Assembly (NCBI GenBank): GCA_002841355.1
Contig: PHFB01000002.1
Span: 203,816-267,815 of the forward strand
Length of the DNA: 64,000 nucleotides
Origin: Actinobacteria bacterium HGW-Actinobacteria-1
GTDB lineage: Bacteria > Actinomycetota > Coriobacteriia > Anaerosomatales > Anaerosomataceae
Direction: 5' to 3'
Shown here: positions 25,164-35,081 of the stretch, in pieces
Position numbering within the stretch: position 1 is the first letter of the stretch
Layout: the number at the start of each line of letters is the position of its first letter
The notes under the pieces: generated by a model
Databases searched by the model: none
What the model saw: the letters and a program-made list of their open reading frames with translations, nothing else
Told to the model about the DNA's origin: nothing
Translations under genes and position numbers: made by a program

Positions 25164-28100
25164 ATGAGCGGTTTGGGGCGCCGCGCCGCGCGGATCTTCA
25201 GCGTGGCTATCGTGGCTGCACTCGTTCTCAGCACGGTTGCTATCCAGCCAGCATCCGGGGCGATCACGTACGACCTCGTTCTAGACGACGACTTCACGTG
25301 GAGCTCGGGGGGCAACGCCAGCTGGACCACGGTTCTCCCTTCGGCCACCGCTGTTGACGGCGTTGATTACGCCAGGTCGGGAGTGATTGGGAACGGTGCG
25401 TCCACGTGGCTGGAGACAAGTGTCACGGGCCCCGGGACGCTCACGTGGTGGCAGGCGGTAGATTGCGAGCCAGGCTGGGATGCAGTCTTCTTGAGCTTCG
25501 ATGGAGGGGACCTTTCCGATTACACGATGACGGGGTCTGTAGCGTGGACGAAGAAGACGCTTGATGTCCCAGCGGGAGCCCATACGATGCGCTGGACGTA
25601 CACGAAGGACACCTCGGTGTCGATGGGTTACGACGCGGTCTGGCTCGACCAGGTGCGCTTCAACGAGACGCCGGTCGCACTGACCGATGGCGCCCACCTT
25701 GCAGCCAGCGAGACCAGGCTTTTCCCGACGGGCATCGCAGCCGGCGATCAGACCGGGCAGTCGGTGGCGATCAGCGATGACACGATGGCCTCGGGTGCCC
25801 CGTGGGATGACACCGGTGCCACCGACGCCGGCAGCGTGGCGATCTACAAGCGCATCGATGGCTACTGGACGCAGTACCAATTGCTCACCGCATCCGATGA
25901 GATCGCCAGCGCGCACTTCGGCAACTCGGTGACCATGGATGGCGACTATCTCTCGGTTGGGGCCTATAGCCGAGAGAAGATCTACGCGTACATGGACAAC
26001 GGCGTTCAGTTCGCGCCGCTGGGCGCACCGATTCCCGCGCCAGCGTCGAACATCGCTTTTGGCGGTGCGATCGCGCAATCCGGTACCACGCTTGTGGCGG
26101 GATGTCGTGCATATGGCGGGTACGCGGGCCGCGTATACGTGTACGTATATGACGGAGGATGGGTGCTCCAGCAGGCGATCGACGCGCCCGATGGCGGCAT
26201 GAACCAGGAGTTCGGATCCTCGGTCCAAATTGATGGCGATCGCCTCATCGTCGGGGCGCCGTCCCACGATCACCCCGGTGCCCCCGGCGGTGCCGCGTAC
26301 GTGTTCGACCGCAGCGGCTCGACCTGGAGCCTCACCACCGAACTTACCGACCCCGACGGACAAGACGGCGACAAGCTCGGTAGCGCGGTCGCTGTGAGCG
26401 GTGACACTGCTGTGGTGGGCGAGCCCATCAAGTTCAAAGCCGACGTCTTCACGGTTGAAGACGGCTGGCACCTGACCGACGTGCTCGTGCCACCTACGAA
26501 GCAGACACTCTCGAACTTCGGGCTACACGTGGCCATCGATGGCGACACGATCCTGGCGGGTGACGGCTTCTACGACGGCTCGAGCAAGGGTGGCGCGGTC
26601 TTCGCCTATCAGCGATCGAACGGGCTGTTCTTCGACCGGGTTGAGACGATTCAGCCTGCCGAGGGCGAGTCCTTCCCGCAATTCGGCGATGCGCTCGATA
26701 TCGACGGCGCCCAGTTCGCGGTGGGTGCCCGTAACTTCGACGGCGCAGTCGGTGGCTCTCAGGGTGCTTCCTACGTGTACGACGGTGCCTACTACCGGGT
26801 GGCCGAAGGCGGCTCGCTGAGCATTCCGGCTGAACGCGGGCTGCTTGCTAACGACATCGACACCGCTGCTGACATCCTCAACGTGTGGGTCGCCTCGGGC
26901 ACCACAAGCGGCACGATGACGACGTACCCGAGCGGTCAGTTCACCTACGACGCCTTGGCAGACAGTCCGGCCGAGGTCCCCTTCACGTACAAGGCGACTG
27001 ACGGCATCGTCGGCAGCAACGAAGCGACCGGTTACATCACGGTCGCTCCTTCGCCGAGCGGCACCGTGACGTTCAATCACGGGGAGGACCACACCAGCAG
27101 CACCGAGGTGGACTTGAACGCTGCGCTGTCCAATGTGAGGCAGTACCGTACGAAGGTCGACGGGGGCGCATGGGGAGCGTGGACGCGGTTCTCGGCAGCA
27201 TCGATCACCGTTACGCTGCCTGCCGAGAAGGGCGATCATACCGTGACGCTGGAGGTTCGCGGCTCGGGCGGAAGCTCGACGTACAGCGAGACCATCACGC
27301 TCGACACGGTCGTTGAAGCATTCTCGGGCAGCAACCGTTACGAGACCACGGTGCTCGCCTCGAAGGCGGCATACCCGAGCGGCGCCGACGCGGTCGTCAT
27401 CGCGACCGGCGCAAACTGGCCGGATGCGCTTGGCGGCGCGTCGCTGGCGGGCGCTCTCGACGGCCCGATTCTCCTTACAGCACCAACCTCGCTGCCGGCC
27501 ACCGTGGCCGCCGAGATAACACGCCTCGGAGCGACGAAGGCAGTCATCGTCGGCGGCACATCCGCAGTGTCTACCGTGGTTGAGAATACGCTCAAGACCC
27601 AGCTCGGCGCGGGCAACGTGGAGCGCATCGCGGGCAACACGCGCTATGAGACTGCAAACGCTGTGGCGGCGCGTGTGATCGAGCTCGCGGGTCCAGGCTT
27701 CGCCGGCGACGCGTTCATCGCGACCGGCGCGAACTTCCCCGACTCGCTTGCGGCCTCGCCGATCGCTGTCGCCGAGAAGCGCCCGCTCTATCTCGTGCCC
27801 GCGACGGCTACCGGCGTGCCTGCACTGCCGGCAGCGGTAACACGAGTCGCGATCCTCGGCAGCACGAATGCCGTGAACCTGAACGTGGAGAACTCGCTCA
27901 AGACGAAGCTTGGTGAGGCGAATGTCGTGCGCCTTGGCGGAACGACGCGATATGAGACGGCAGCCGCGATAGCGACCTACGGCGTGGATCAGGTCGGGCT
28001 CTCCTGGGACGGCGTAGCCATCGCAACGGGTGTGAACTTCCCGGACGCGCTTGGTGGCGGGGTGCTGCAGGGCAAGAGCGGCTCGGTGATGCTGCTCACC

Positions 28101-28238
28101 GACCCGAATATGCTGAGCGTGCCCACGCAGACCGCGATCACGGCCAACAAGGCAGCCATCAATGTGCTGCGCTACTTCGGGAGTACGAGCGCCGTGTCGC
28201 AGGCGGTCCGCAACGCGATCGCGACGCTCCTACAGTAG
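25164..28238 (+). CDS. Large surface protein with FG-GAP propeller and three cell-wall-binding repeats
   Basis: A secreted 1024-residue protein. ATG 25164, preceded by AGGGGG, gives a clean signal peptide (about 1-33 ending A-S-G-A). Then come a beta-sandwich domain (about 34-180), FG-GAP-like repeats (about 190-540) with recurring F-G-x-S/A-V-x-x-D-G-D-x-L-x-V-G-A, an Ig/cadherin-like domain with the L-L-A-N-D-I-D-T motif (about 540-625), another beta domain (about 630-712), and three CWB2 repeats from 717 to the end, each with N/T-R-Y-E-T and A-T-G-x-N-x-P-D-A/S-L. CWB2 repeats anchor S-layer-type proteins to secondary wall polymers. Likely an adhesin or structural surface protein. Confidence 0.85.
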   Translation: MSGLGRRAARIFSVAIVAALVLSTVAIQPASGAITYDLVLDDDFTWSSGGNASWTTVLPSATAVDGVDYARSGVIGNGASTWLETSVTGPGTLTWWQAVDCEPGWDAVFLSFDGGDLSDYTMTGSVAWTKKTLDVPAGAHTMRWTYTKDTSVSMGYDAVWLDQVRFNETPVALTDGAHLAASETRLFPTGIAAGDQTGQSVAISDDTMASGAPWDDTGATDAGSVAIYKRIDGYWTQYQLLTASDEIASAHFGNSVTMDGDYLSVGAYSREKIYAYMDNGVQFAPLGAPIPAPASNIAFGGAIAQSGTTLVAGCRAYGGYAGRVYVYVYDGGWVLQQAIDAPDGGMNQEFGSSVQIDGDRLIVGAPSHDHPGAPGGAAYVFDRSGSTWSLTTELTDPDGQDGDKLGSAVAVSGDTAVVGEPIKFKADVFTVEDGWHLTDVLVPPTKQTLSNFGLHVAIDGDTILAGDGFYDGSSKGGAVFAYQRSNGLFFDRVETIQPAEGESFPQFGDALDIDGAQFAVGARNFDGAVGGSQGASYVYDGAYYRVAEGGSLSIPAERGLLANDIDTAADILNVWVASGTTSGTMTTYPSGQFTYDALADSPAEVPFTYKATDGIVGSNEATGYITVAPSPSGTVTFNHGEDHTSSTEVDLNAALSNVRQYRTKVDGGAWGAWTRFSAASITVTLPAEKGDHTVTLEVRGSGGSSTYSETITLDTVVEAFSGSNRYETTVLASKAAYPSGADAVVIATGANWPDALGGASLAGALDGPILLTAPTSLPATVAAEITRLGATKAVIVGGTSAVSTVVENTLKTQLGAGNVERIAGNTRYETANAVAARVIELAGPGFAGDAFIATGANFPDSLAASPIAVAEKRPLYLVPATATGVPALPAAVTRVAILGSTNAVNLNVENSLKTKLGEANVVRLGGTTRYETAAAIATYGVDQVGLSWDGVAIATGVNFPDALGGGVLQGKSGSVMLLTDPNMLSVPTQTAITANKAAINVLRYFGSTSAVSQAVRNAIATLLQ

Positions 28239-28288
28239 GTACGAATGACTCACACGGGCGGGGCCGGCGAATCGTCGGTCCCGCTCCG

Positions 28289-29521
28289 CTATTTCGCGAC
28301 CACGCGGTAGATCGCGCCGCCGAAGTCCACCATGTAGAGTTCGCCGGCGTCGTCCTCACCGAAGCTCACGACGTTGTACGCAGTGTCCGCCAGTTCGCGC
28401 GTCTCGAAGCCGAGCGCGGTGCGTTGGAGGCCCCACACTCGGCCGCTCACGTAGTCGCCGTAGAAGTACGTGCCCCACAGCATCGGCTCGGTCGTGCCCC
28501 GGTAGACGTAGCCGCCGGTGACGGACTCGCCCGCTTTGTGGTCGTACTCGACGACCGGTAGCGCGAAGTCGCCTTTGGGCGCTTTCGCACCCGGTGGGTA
28601 CGTGTGGGTGCCCTCGTACGCGTTCCAGCCATAATTCTCGCCGCCGACGGAGTCGGCTGGCTGAAAGTCGATCTCCTCCCACGCGTCCTGCCCGACGTCG
28701 CCGATCCAGAGGTCGCCTGTCATTCGGTCGAACGAGAATCGCCACGGGTTCCGAAGTCCGTACGCCCAGATCTCGCGCGACGCGCCGGGTGTGTTCGCGA
28801 AGGGGTTGTCCGGCGGGATGCCGTACTCGGTGTCGCGAACCGCGGTGTTGTCGCGCGCCACGTCGATGCGCAGCAACTTGCCGAGAAGCACCGACGTGTT
28901 CTGACCGTTACCGTTGGGGTCGCCGCCGGAACCGCCGTCGCCCGTAGCGACGTAGAGGTCACCATCGGGACCGAACGCCAGCATGCCGCCGTTGTGGTTC
29001 GCGTACGGCTGTTTGATCTTGAGCAGCACCTGCTCGGATCCGCTCACCGCCGAGTCGCCAGATGCGGTCATGCGCGAGATCGTTGTCGTGCCGTCCTTGT
29101 CGGTGTAGTCGACGTAGAACAGGTTGTCCTCGGCAAAGGACTGCGAGAACGCCAAGCCGAGCAGCCCGCGTTCGCTGTTGGTGCTCACCGCGCCGCTGAT
29201 ATCGAGGAAGGGCTGCGTCGAGCGAATGCCGTCCCGGATGATCCACACGAGTCCCGACTTCTCGACGACGAAGAGCCGTCCGGAGTCGTCACCGGCACCG
29301 GTGACGAGCAGCGGCTGCGATAGCCCGTCCGTCACCAGTTCGAAGTCGACACTCATGTCGCCGAGTGGAGTCGGCTGCGGCTCGGCAGGCGCCGTGGGCT
29401 CGACGGTGGTCGTCGGCCGCGGCGTGACGACGACGGGCGTGCTCGTCGGCTTGCAGCCTATCAACAGCAGAGCCATCGTCCCTGCGAGTGCGATCACGAT
29501 CACCAACCTGTGTCGCAGCAT
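28289..29521 (-). CDS. PQQ-dependent sugar dehydrogenase-like lipoprotein
   Basis: A 410-residue exported lipoprotein with lipobox LLIGC (Cys about residue 23), a Thr/Pro linker, and a six-bladed propeller of the glucose/sorbosone dehydrogenase family. Recognisable are F-V-V-E-K-S-G, E-R-G-L-L-G-L-A-F, N-H-N-G-G-M-L-A-F-G-P-D-G-D-L-Y, G-K-L-L-R-I-D and G-L-R-N-P-W-R-F-S-F-D. Members may use PQQ or be cofactor-free; which applies here is unknown. The start ATG 29521 follows GGAGGACACG. It is divergent from recQ and probably acts outside the membrane. Confidence 0.85.
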   Translation of the reverse strand: MLRHRLVIVIALAGTMALLLIGCKPTSTPVVVTPRPTTTVEPTAPAEPQPTPLGDMSVDFELVTDGLSQPLLVTGAGDDSGRLFVVEKSGLVWIIRDGIRSTQPFLDISGAVSTNSERGLLGLAFSQSFAEDNLFYVDYTDKDGTTTISRMTASGDSAVSGSEQVLLKIKQPYANHNGGMLAFGPDGDLYVATGDGGSGGDPNGNGQNTSVLLGKLLRIDVARDNTAVRDTEYGIPPDNPFANTPGASREIWAYGLRNPWRFSFDRMTGDLWIGDVGQDAWEEIDFQPADSVGGENYGWNAYEGTHTYPPGAKAPKGDFALPVVEYDHKAGESVTGGYVYRGTTEPMLWGTYFYGDYVSGRVWGLQRTALGFETRELADTAYNVVSFGEDDAGELYMVDFGGAIYRVVAK

Positions 29522-29653
29522 CGTGTCCTCCGATCTCGGCCCGGCGTGTCGAAACCGACCGCCACCCTGTATGTTCCCGATGACCGCGGGACACCCGCTC
29601 TCGTGTCACGGGCGTGTGGTACCGTTGCCGTCACGCCGTTCGATAGGGAGACC

Positions 29654-31471
29654 ATGCCTGTTCGCACCACAAGCACGTCTGCAACGCTCGCCGATGTCTT
29701 CGGTTACGCCGAGTTCCGGCCCCACCAGTCGGAGATCATCGACGCAATCGTCGCAGGGCAGGATGCGTTCGTGCTTATGCCCACCGGAGGCGGGAAGTCG
29801 CTCTGCTTCCAGATTCCCGCGCTGCACCGCGCTGGCACCGCCATCGTCGTCTCGCCGCTCATCTCGCTCATGAAGGACCAAGTCGACGCGCTCTGCGCGA
29901 ACGGCGTAGCCGCGGCGGTTCTCAACTCCTCACTTGCCGCCGAGGAGTCCTCTGATGTGCTTTCGCGCTTGCGGGCAGGGGAGCTCGACTTGCTCTACGT
30001 GTCGCCCGAGCGGCTCGTCATGGATGGCTTCATGCAGACGCTCTCCCGCCTCGAGCTGTCGCTCTTCGCAATCGATGAGGCGCACTGCGTCTCCCAGTGG
30101 GGCCACGACTTCCGACCCGAGTACGTGCAGCTTGGCTGTCTGCGCGAACGCTTCGGGCACGTGCCGGTCGTCGCGCTCACGGCTACCGCCGACGAGCAGA
30201 CGCGCACGGACGTGCTCCGGCAGCTCAATTTGCCGGACGCCCGCACGTTCGTCACCGGTTTCGATCGCCCGAACATTCACTACGCCGCCGCGTACAAGAC
30301 AAAGCCCGCGGTGCAGCTCATCGAGTTCCTCAAGCAGCATGATGGCGAGTCCGGCATCGTGTACGCGCTCTCGCGGCGTCGCGTGGAGGAGGTTGCCGAG
30401 AAGCTGCGCGAGGCCGGTGTGCGCGCCGGCGCGTATCACGCGGGCATGAACGCGGCCGCTCGCGCTCGCGTGCAGGAAGCGTTCATGGGCGATCGACTCG
30501 ATGTCGTCGTCGCCACGGTCGCGTTCGGCATGGGCATCGACAAGCCCGACGTGCGTTTCGTCGTGCACTACGACATGCCCAAGTCGATCGAGGGCTACTA
30601 CCAGGAGACCGGTCGCGCGGGCCGAGACGGGCTGCCCGCCGAGGCGCTCATGCTCTGGAGCATGCAGGACGTGATGACCTCCAAGGGCTTCATCGACGCC
30701 GTCGCGAACGAAGAGCAGCGCCGCATCGAAACGCACAAGCTCAACTCGATGATCGCATTCGCCGAGGCGCTCTCGTGTCGCCGTCGGGCGCTGCTCGGCT
30801 ACTTCGGCGAGGAGCTCGTCGACGACTGCGGGAACTGCGACGTGTGCTCGGATCCGCCCGAGACGTACGACGCCACGCTCGATGCGCAGAAGGCCCTCTC
30901 GGCGGTCTATCGGCTGAACGAGCGCTTCGGCATGGGCTACGTGGTGGACGTGCTCCGCGGCTCGGAGGCGCAGCGGATCCTGGAGAATGGGCACGACGCG
31001 CTCAGCGTCTACGGCATCGGCGGTGAGTACTCCAAAGACGAGTGGTCGTCCATCTTCCGCCAGCTCATCCACCGCGGCTACCTGCGCGTGGATGTGGCCG
31101 AGTATTCCACGCTCAAGCTGAACGCGACGGCCGCGGCGGTGCTGCGCGGTGAAGAGGAGGTGCGCCTCGCCCGTCCACCAGCTCCTCGCCCCAGGGCCGA
31201 GAAGGTGTCGAAGTCGACCAAGCGAGCGCGTTCGCTTGCGCTCGAGACCGACGAGCAGGCCGAGCTCTTCGAGCGCTTGCGGGAGCTGCGCCGTCAGCTT
31301 GCCGAGGAGCGCTCGGTGCCGGCGTACGTGGTGTTCGCGGATGCCGCGCTCGCAGACATGGCGCGCCGGCAGCCCGCCACGCCCGAGGAGTTCCTGCTGG
31401 TGAGTGGCGTTGGGAAGGCGAAACTCGAGCAGTACGGCGACGTCTTCTTGCGAGCGATCGCGGGGGACTAG
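29654..31471 (+). CDS. recQ: ATP-dependent DNA helicase RecQ
   Basis: A 605-residue 3'-5' helicase of recombination and repair. Walker A MPTGGGKS (about 42-49), DEAH box in F-A-I-D-E-A-H-C-V-S-Q-W-G-H-D-F-R, motif VI Q-E-T-G-R-A-G-R-D-G, a four-Cys zinc site (C-R-R-R then C-G-N-C-D-V-C), the RQC winged helix, and a C-terminal HRDC domain (about 525-605) are all in order. ATG 29654 follows GGGAG and no signal or extension is expected, so the longer upstream reading frame is rejected. It ends overlapping the stop of the convergent Lgt-like gene by 4 bases. Confidence 0.96.
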   Translation: MPVRTTSTSATLADVFGYAEFRPHQSEIIDAIVAGQDAFVLMPTGGGKSLCFQIPALHRAGTAIVVSPLISLMKDQVDALCANGVAAAVLNSSLAAEESSDVLSRLRAGELDLLYVSPERLVMDGFMQTLSRLELSLFAIDEAHCVSQWGHDFRPEYVQLGCLRERFGHVPVVALTATADEQTRTDVLRQLNLPDARTFVTGFDRPNIHYAAAYKTKPAVQLIEFLKQHDGESGIVYALSRRRVEEVAEKLREAGVRAGAYHAGMNAAARARVQEAFMGDRLDVVVATVAFGMGIDKPDVRFVVHYDMPKSIEGYYQETGRAGRDGLPAEALMLWSMQDVMTSKGFIDAVANEEQRRIETHKLNSMIAFAEALSCRRRALLGYFGEELVDDCGNCDVCSDPPETYDATLDAQKALSAVYRLNERFGMGYVVDVLRGSEAQRILENGHDALSVYGIGGEYSKDEWSSIFRQLIHRGYLRVDVAEYSTLKLNATAAAVLRGEEEVRLARPPAPRPRAEKVSKSTKRARSLALETDEQAELFERLRELRRQLAEERSVPAYVVFADAALADMARRQPATPEEFLLVSGVGKAKLEQYGDVFLRAIAGD

Positions 31472-32307
31472 GGCGCGGGCTCTACTCGGCGGGGGGTGCG
31501 TCCGGTTCGCGCCCGCCACACGAGGAGCGCCGCCATCACCGCGGCGAGCGTGAGGTAGAACGCCGGGTAGAACCATGCGGGCGCGGTGATCACGTCCTGG
31601 CGGATTCGCAGGAACCCGTTGCCCAGACGGAACAGCGTGAACCCGATGCCGAATGTGAGGAACGCCACGCCGTCGGCGGCACGCCGGTGCATCAGCCAGA
31701 GTCCGATCGCTGCCAACAGCACCGCAGCGAGCATCTCGTACAGCTGCGTCGGGTGGACCGGTTTCACGAGTCCCATGAAGCCGAAGATGCCGGTCGCGCC
31801 CGAGAGCAGCTGCTGAGACCACGCCGGGCTTCCCATCGGGAATGTCACGCCCCACGGCAGGTCGGTGACGATGCCCGAGCAGCATCCGCGCAGGAAGCAC
31901 CCCGTGCGCATGAGCACAACACCGACCGCGAGCGCGGGGACAGCGCTGTCGGCGAGCCGCCACACGGGGAGCCGCCATATCCGCGCAAGTGCGATGCCCG
32001 CGAACGTTGCGAGCAGGAGGCCGCCGTAGAGCGAGAAGCCCTGGAACGAGAGTCCCCAGATGCGTGATGGGTCCTCGGCGTAGAAGCGCCACGCGATGAA
32101 GAGGTCGAAGACACGGGCACCCACGATGCCAGTCACGAGTGCGAGCGCGTAGAGTGCCCAGACGCGGCGGCCGGGAAGCCCGCGACGCGAGGCGAACCAC
32201 GCACCGACAACCGGCGCGATCAGCCAGGCGAGCGTGTAGAACGTACTGTACGAGCCAAGCACGATCTCATGCCCGCCCACCGAGAACGCGAGCAGGACAG
32301 GTCTCAT
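31468..32307 (-). CDS. Lgt-like integral membrane protein with altered active-site motif
   Basis: A 279-residue protein with about seven membrane helices, resembling prolipoprotein diacylglyceryl transferase in topology and in the G-x-S-x-x-G-G-L-L segment (about 94-104). In place of the canonical Lgt R-x-G-N-F-x-N-G-E motif it has R-T-G-C-F-L-R-G-C-C-S-G (about 136-147), with the Asn and Glu replaced and three Cys. It contains a H-P-T-Q-L-Y-E motif as in Lgt. It probably is a paralogue with a different substrate, perhaps thiol chemistry; that is inference. It starts 10 bases after the subtilase gene and so is co-transcribed with it. Confidence 0.65.
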   Translation of the reverse strand: MRPVLLAFSVGGHEIVLGSYSTFYTLAWLIAPVVGAWFASRRGLPGRRVWALYALALVTGIVGARVFDLFIAWRFYAEDPSRIWGLSFQGFSLYGGLLLATFAGIALARIWRLPVWRLADSAVPALAVGVVLMRTGCFLRGCCSGIVTDLPWGVTFPMGSPAWSQQLLSGATGIFGFMGLVKPVHPTQLYEMLAAVLLAAIGLWLMHRRAADGVAFLTFGIGFTLFRLGNGFLRIRQDVITAPAWFYPAFYLTLAAVMAALLVWRARTGRTPRRVEPAP

Positions 32308-32317
32308 CGCGGTCCTA

Positions 32318-34876
32318 TCAGTCTGCGGGCGCGGGTTTTGTGAGCTTGAAGACCGCTTTCATCGTCCAGCCGCTTCCGCCGGCGCCCATGTTGCCGTTCA
32401 TCACCAGGGTGTCGCCTGATCGGCTGACAGTGGCAGTCATGCTCCTCACGCCTCCGCCGGAGGTGGTGAACGTGATGCTGGTGCCTGACATGCTGATGCC
32501 GATCGTCTGCGGTTCGCTGCTGGCTTCGCCGTCCTCTGCCATCGAGGACAAGTCGATGAACATCGCACCGGTTCCCTGGCCGGACTCGTCCACCGTCGCG
32601 TCCAGTGTCATCGGGAACGGCTGGCCCTTCATAGCCTCGAAGACCGCGGCGCTGCAGCCTTCGTTCTCGGCGGCTTTCTGGTCGGTGATCGTGACGTCGG
32701 TAACCGTGAAGGTTCCGCTCCACGAGCCGTTGATGTCGATCTGCTCGATCGTGATGATGCTCTTTGCGCCGTTCTCCAGGCGCGTGACGACGATCGTGCC
32801 CTTGTCTTCGGGCAGCGTGACCCCCCACTCCACTTCTCCCGCCGCGCTCAGCGACTGCTGTGTCTTGCCGCCGATGGCGCTGTTCTCGCCGAAGACCTCG
32901 ATCTTGAGGTCTGCACCCTTCTGGCCCACGGCCTCGACGATTCCCTTGACCTTGTACTCGCCAGCCTCACCTGTGATAGCCACGGCATCCACGACGCCGA
33001 GCTTCTCGAGGTCCTCGGCCTTGAGCGGCGGGAGTTTCTTCTGCTCGCGGAGGTCGTTGATGACCTTCAGGACGGCCTCATCGACCGCCAGAATCTTGCC
33101 GCCCATGTTGGCAGCGATCGCTTGCGCAGGTGCGTTCGGGTCCTTCATGTTCGGCACGCTTGTGCGGGCGGTCTCCACGAGGATCCTCTTGATGTCTCCG
33201 GCGTTCAGCTTCGGGTTGAGCGACTTGAGAATTGCGGCCGCTGCAGTCACATGTGGTGCCGAGAAGCTGCTGCCGTCCTGTTCCTCCGCGCCGCCGCCGG
33301 CCTTGATTCCCACAACGGACCCCGAGCCCGGTGCGCCGAGCGTGACCTCGTAATTCGCGGTCGCCTTGTCGGCGTAGCTCGCGGTCTTTCCGTCCTTGTC
33401 GAGCGCGCCGACCGTGATCATGTTGTCGAGCGGCAGACCGCTCGGGTAGCGCTTGGAGCCGTCCATGTCCGCGCCACCATTGCCGCCGGAGCAGACGAAC
33501 AGGACGTCGGGGTGGTCAGCAGCCATCTGAGTGAAGAAGCGCTTGTACGTCTCAACGTCCTTCGGGTCGGCGTTGCTGTTGCCCCACGAGCAGTTGATGA
33601 CCTTCGCGCCGTTCTCGATCTGCTTTGTTATGGCAACGAGCGAGCCGATCGAATACGACTTGCCGTCGTACCAGACCTGTTTCGTTGGGTCGTTGGGGTC
33701 CGGGGTTGTGGTCGTATCGCCGTACTTCCCGCCGAAGTGGTTGATCATGGAGATGGTGAGCTTCTTGCCGAGCGGACCGGCCACGCCGGAGGGTCCGCCA
33801 TTGTCGGGATTGCCACCGATGATCGTGCTCACGGCGGTGCCGTGGCTGCCAGCGTCGTTCGTGGTGCCGTCTTTGTGCTTGCCGGAGCTTGAGAGCTCTC
33901 CCGCGTCTTTGTCCGGGAACTCAACGTTCACGCTGCCCTCGAACTCGTTCTCCGCACCCTCGCCGGGCATGTAGATTCCGTCGTCGACGACTCCAACCTT
34001 CACATCGTTGAGGTCGATGCCGGCGCCCTTGATGTAGGTCCAAGCCTTGTCGACGCCGACGGCCTTGTATCCGTCACCGGCGCCCTCCCCGTAGACCGGA
34101 TCGTTGTAGGGGCTTTGCCGGACTCCCCAGATCTCAGCATCCGAGTAGACCTGAGTGAGCGGGTAGGCGTAGTCGACCTTCTCGGCAGCCTCTGCAGCTG
34201 CTACCGCGGCAACGAGATCAGCCTCGGTGGCCCCGCCGAATTCCACCTGGTAGAGGTTCACGTACGAGACTTCGCCGACGATCGTGCCGCCGACAGCCGC
34301 TGCTGCCTTCTCGGCGTCTTTGCGTGAGGCGCCCTCCACCATGACCATCGCCAGCTCGTTCGCCGGCACCTCGCCCCAGTCGGCGGTCTTGATGAGCTTC
34401 GCGCGATCCGGGACCTTGGACTCAGCGGTGCCGAGTGACGGGCCGTCTCCTCCGAGCGGACTGCCGCCTCTCCCGAGGAAGTACCACGCTGCAGTGCCGC
34501 CGCCGATGAGCACGACGACGAGGGCGATGATGATCGCGATGAGTGCGCCGCGCTTCTTGCGCGGGGGCTGCGGGCGAGCGGCGGCGGGTTGCGGTTGGGG
34601 CTGCGGCGCATACGCAGTCTGTGTAACCGCGCCCGCAGGAGCCGGAGCAGGAGCCGCAGGCGCGACCGGGGCTGCTGCCGGGAACAGTCCCGGTACCTTG
34701 CTGGCCGGTAGCCACTCGGGCATCGTGGGATGCCAGACGAGATCAGTCGGCGGTACCACACCGTCACGGGCGAGCGCGAATAGCTGCTCCCATGAGTACG
34801 GGCCGCCCTGCGTCCCTGTCGTATCACTCGGTCGCCGAACGACCCAGCCCGCGTCCATCCCCGGCGTGGTGGTCAT
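32318..34876 (-). CDS. GYF-domain, membrane-anchored subtilisin-like (S8) serine protease
   Basis: An 852-residue protein. Residues 8-65 form a GYF_2 domain (G-P-Y-S-W-E-Q-L...W-H-P-x-M-x-E-W-L-P), followed by a Pro/Ala/Gln linker, one membrane helix (about 110-132), an I9-like propeptide region (about 160-230) and the S8 catalytic domain (about 275-600). The catalytic triad is visible as D in VGVVDDGIY, H in GSHGTAVS and S in GSSFSAPH. After it come about 250 residues including a beta-rich region. GYF_2 faces the cytoplasm, with the protease outside. ATG 34876 is the first in-frame start with a suitable GGGGG site upstream. Substrates are unknown. Confidence 0.85.
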   Translation of the reverse strand: MTTTPGMDAGWVVRRPSDTTGTQGGPYSWEQLFALARDGVVPPTDLVWHPTMPEWLPASKVPGLFPAAAPVAPAAPAPAPAGAVTQTAYAPQPQPQPAAARPQPPRKKRGALIAIIIALVVVLIGGGTAAWYFLGRGGSPLGGDGPSLGTAESKVPDRAKLIKTADWGEVPANELAMVMVEGASRKDAEKAAAAVGGTIVGEVSYVNLYQVEFGGATEADLVAAVAAAEAAEKVDYAYPLTQVYSDAEIWGVRQSPYNDPVYGEGAGDGYKAVGVDKAWTYIKGAGIDLNDVKVGVVDDGIYMPGEGAENEFEGSVNVEFPDKDAGELSSSGKHKDGTTNDAGSHGTAVSTIIGGNPDNGGPSGVAGPLGKKLTISMINHFGGKYGDTTTTPDPNDPTKQVWYDGKSYSIGSLVAITKQIENGAKVINCSWGNSNADPKDVETYKRFFTQMAADHPDVLFVCSGGNGGADMDGSKRYPSGLPLDNMITVGALDKDGKTASYADKATANYEVTLGAPGSGSVVGIKAGGGAEEQDGSSFSAPHVTAAAAILKSLNPKLNAGDIKRILVETARTSVPNMKDPNAPAQAIAANMGGKILAVDEAVLKVINDLREQKKLPPLKAEDLEKLGVVDAVAITGEAGEYKVKGIVEAVGQKGADLKIEVFGENSAIGGKTQQSLSAAGEVEWGVTLPEDKGTIVVTRLENGAKSIITIEQIDINGSWSGTFTVTDVTITDQKAAENEGCSAAVFEAMKGQPFPMTLDATVDESGQGTGAMFIDLSSMAEDGEASSEPQTIGISMSGTSITFTTSGGGVRSMTATVSRSGDTLVMNGNMGAGGSGWTMKAVFKLTKPAPAD

Positions 34877-35081
34877 CGTGTGCCTCCCCCTGTTGCACTA
34901 CCGTCCCCGTGTGAGCGTGGCCCACGTGGCTTCATGCTACGTGTCACGCTGGACGCCCTCAACCCTTGCGGGCGGTTCTTCTGCCCATCGGCGGCGTGCG
35001 CATGACGAGCGTTATCCCTTGGTGGCGCAGCGCTCTGCGCCGGAGTAGCATCTGGCGCAGTGGCTCAACAGAGGGGGGATC

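Noticed and set aside
29930-32200. A 756-residue reverse-strand frame across recQ and the Lgt-like gene
   Set aside because: Low-complexity Arg/His-rich product antisense to recQ, which has all its motifs; a typical G+C-rich shadow.
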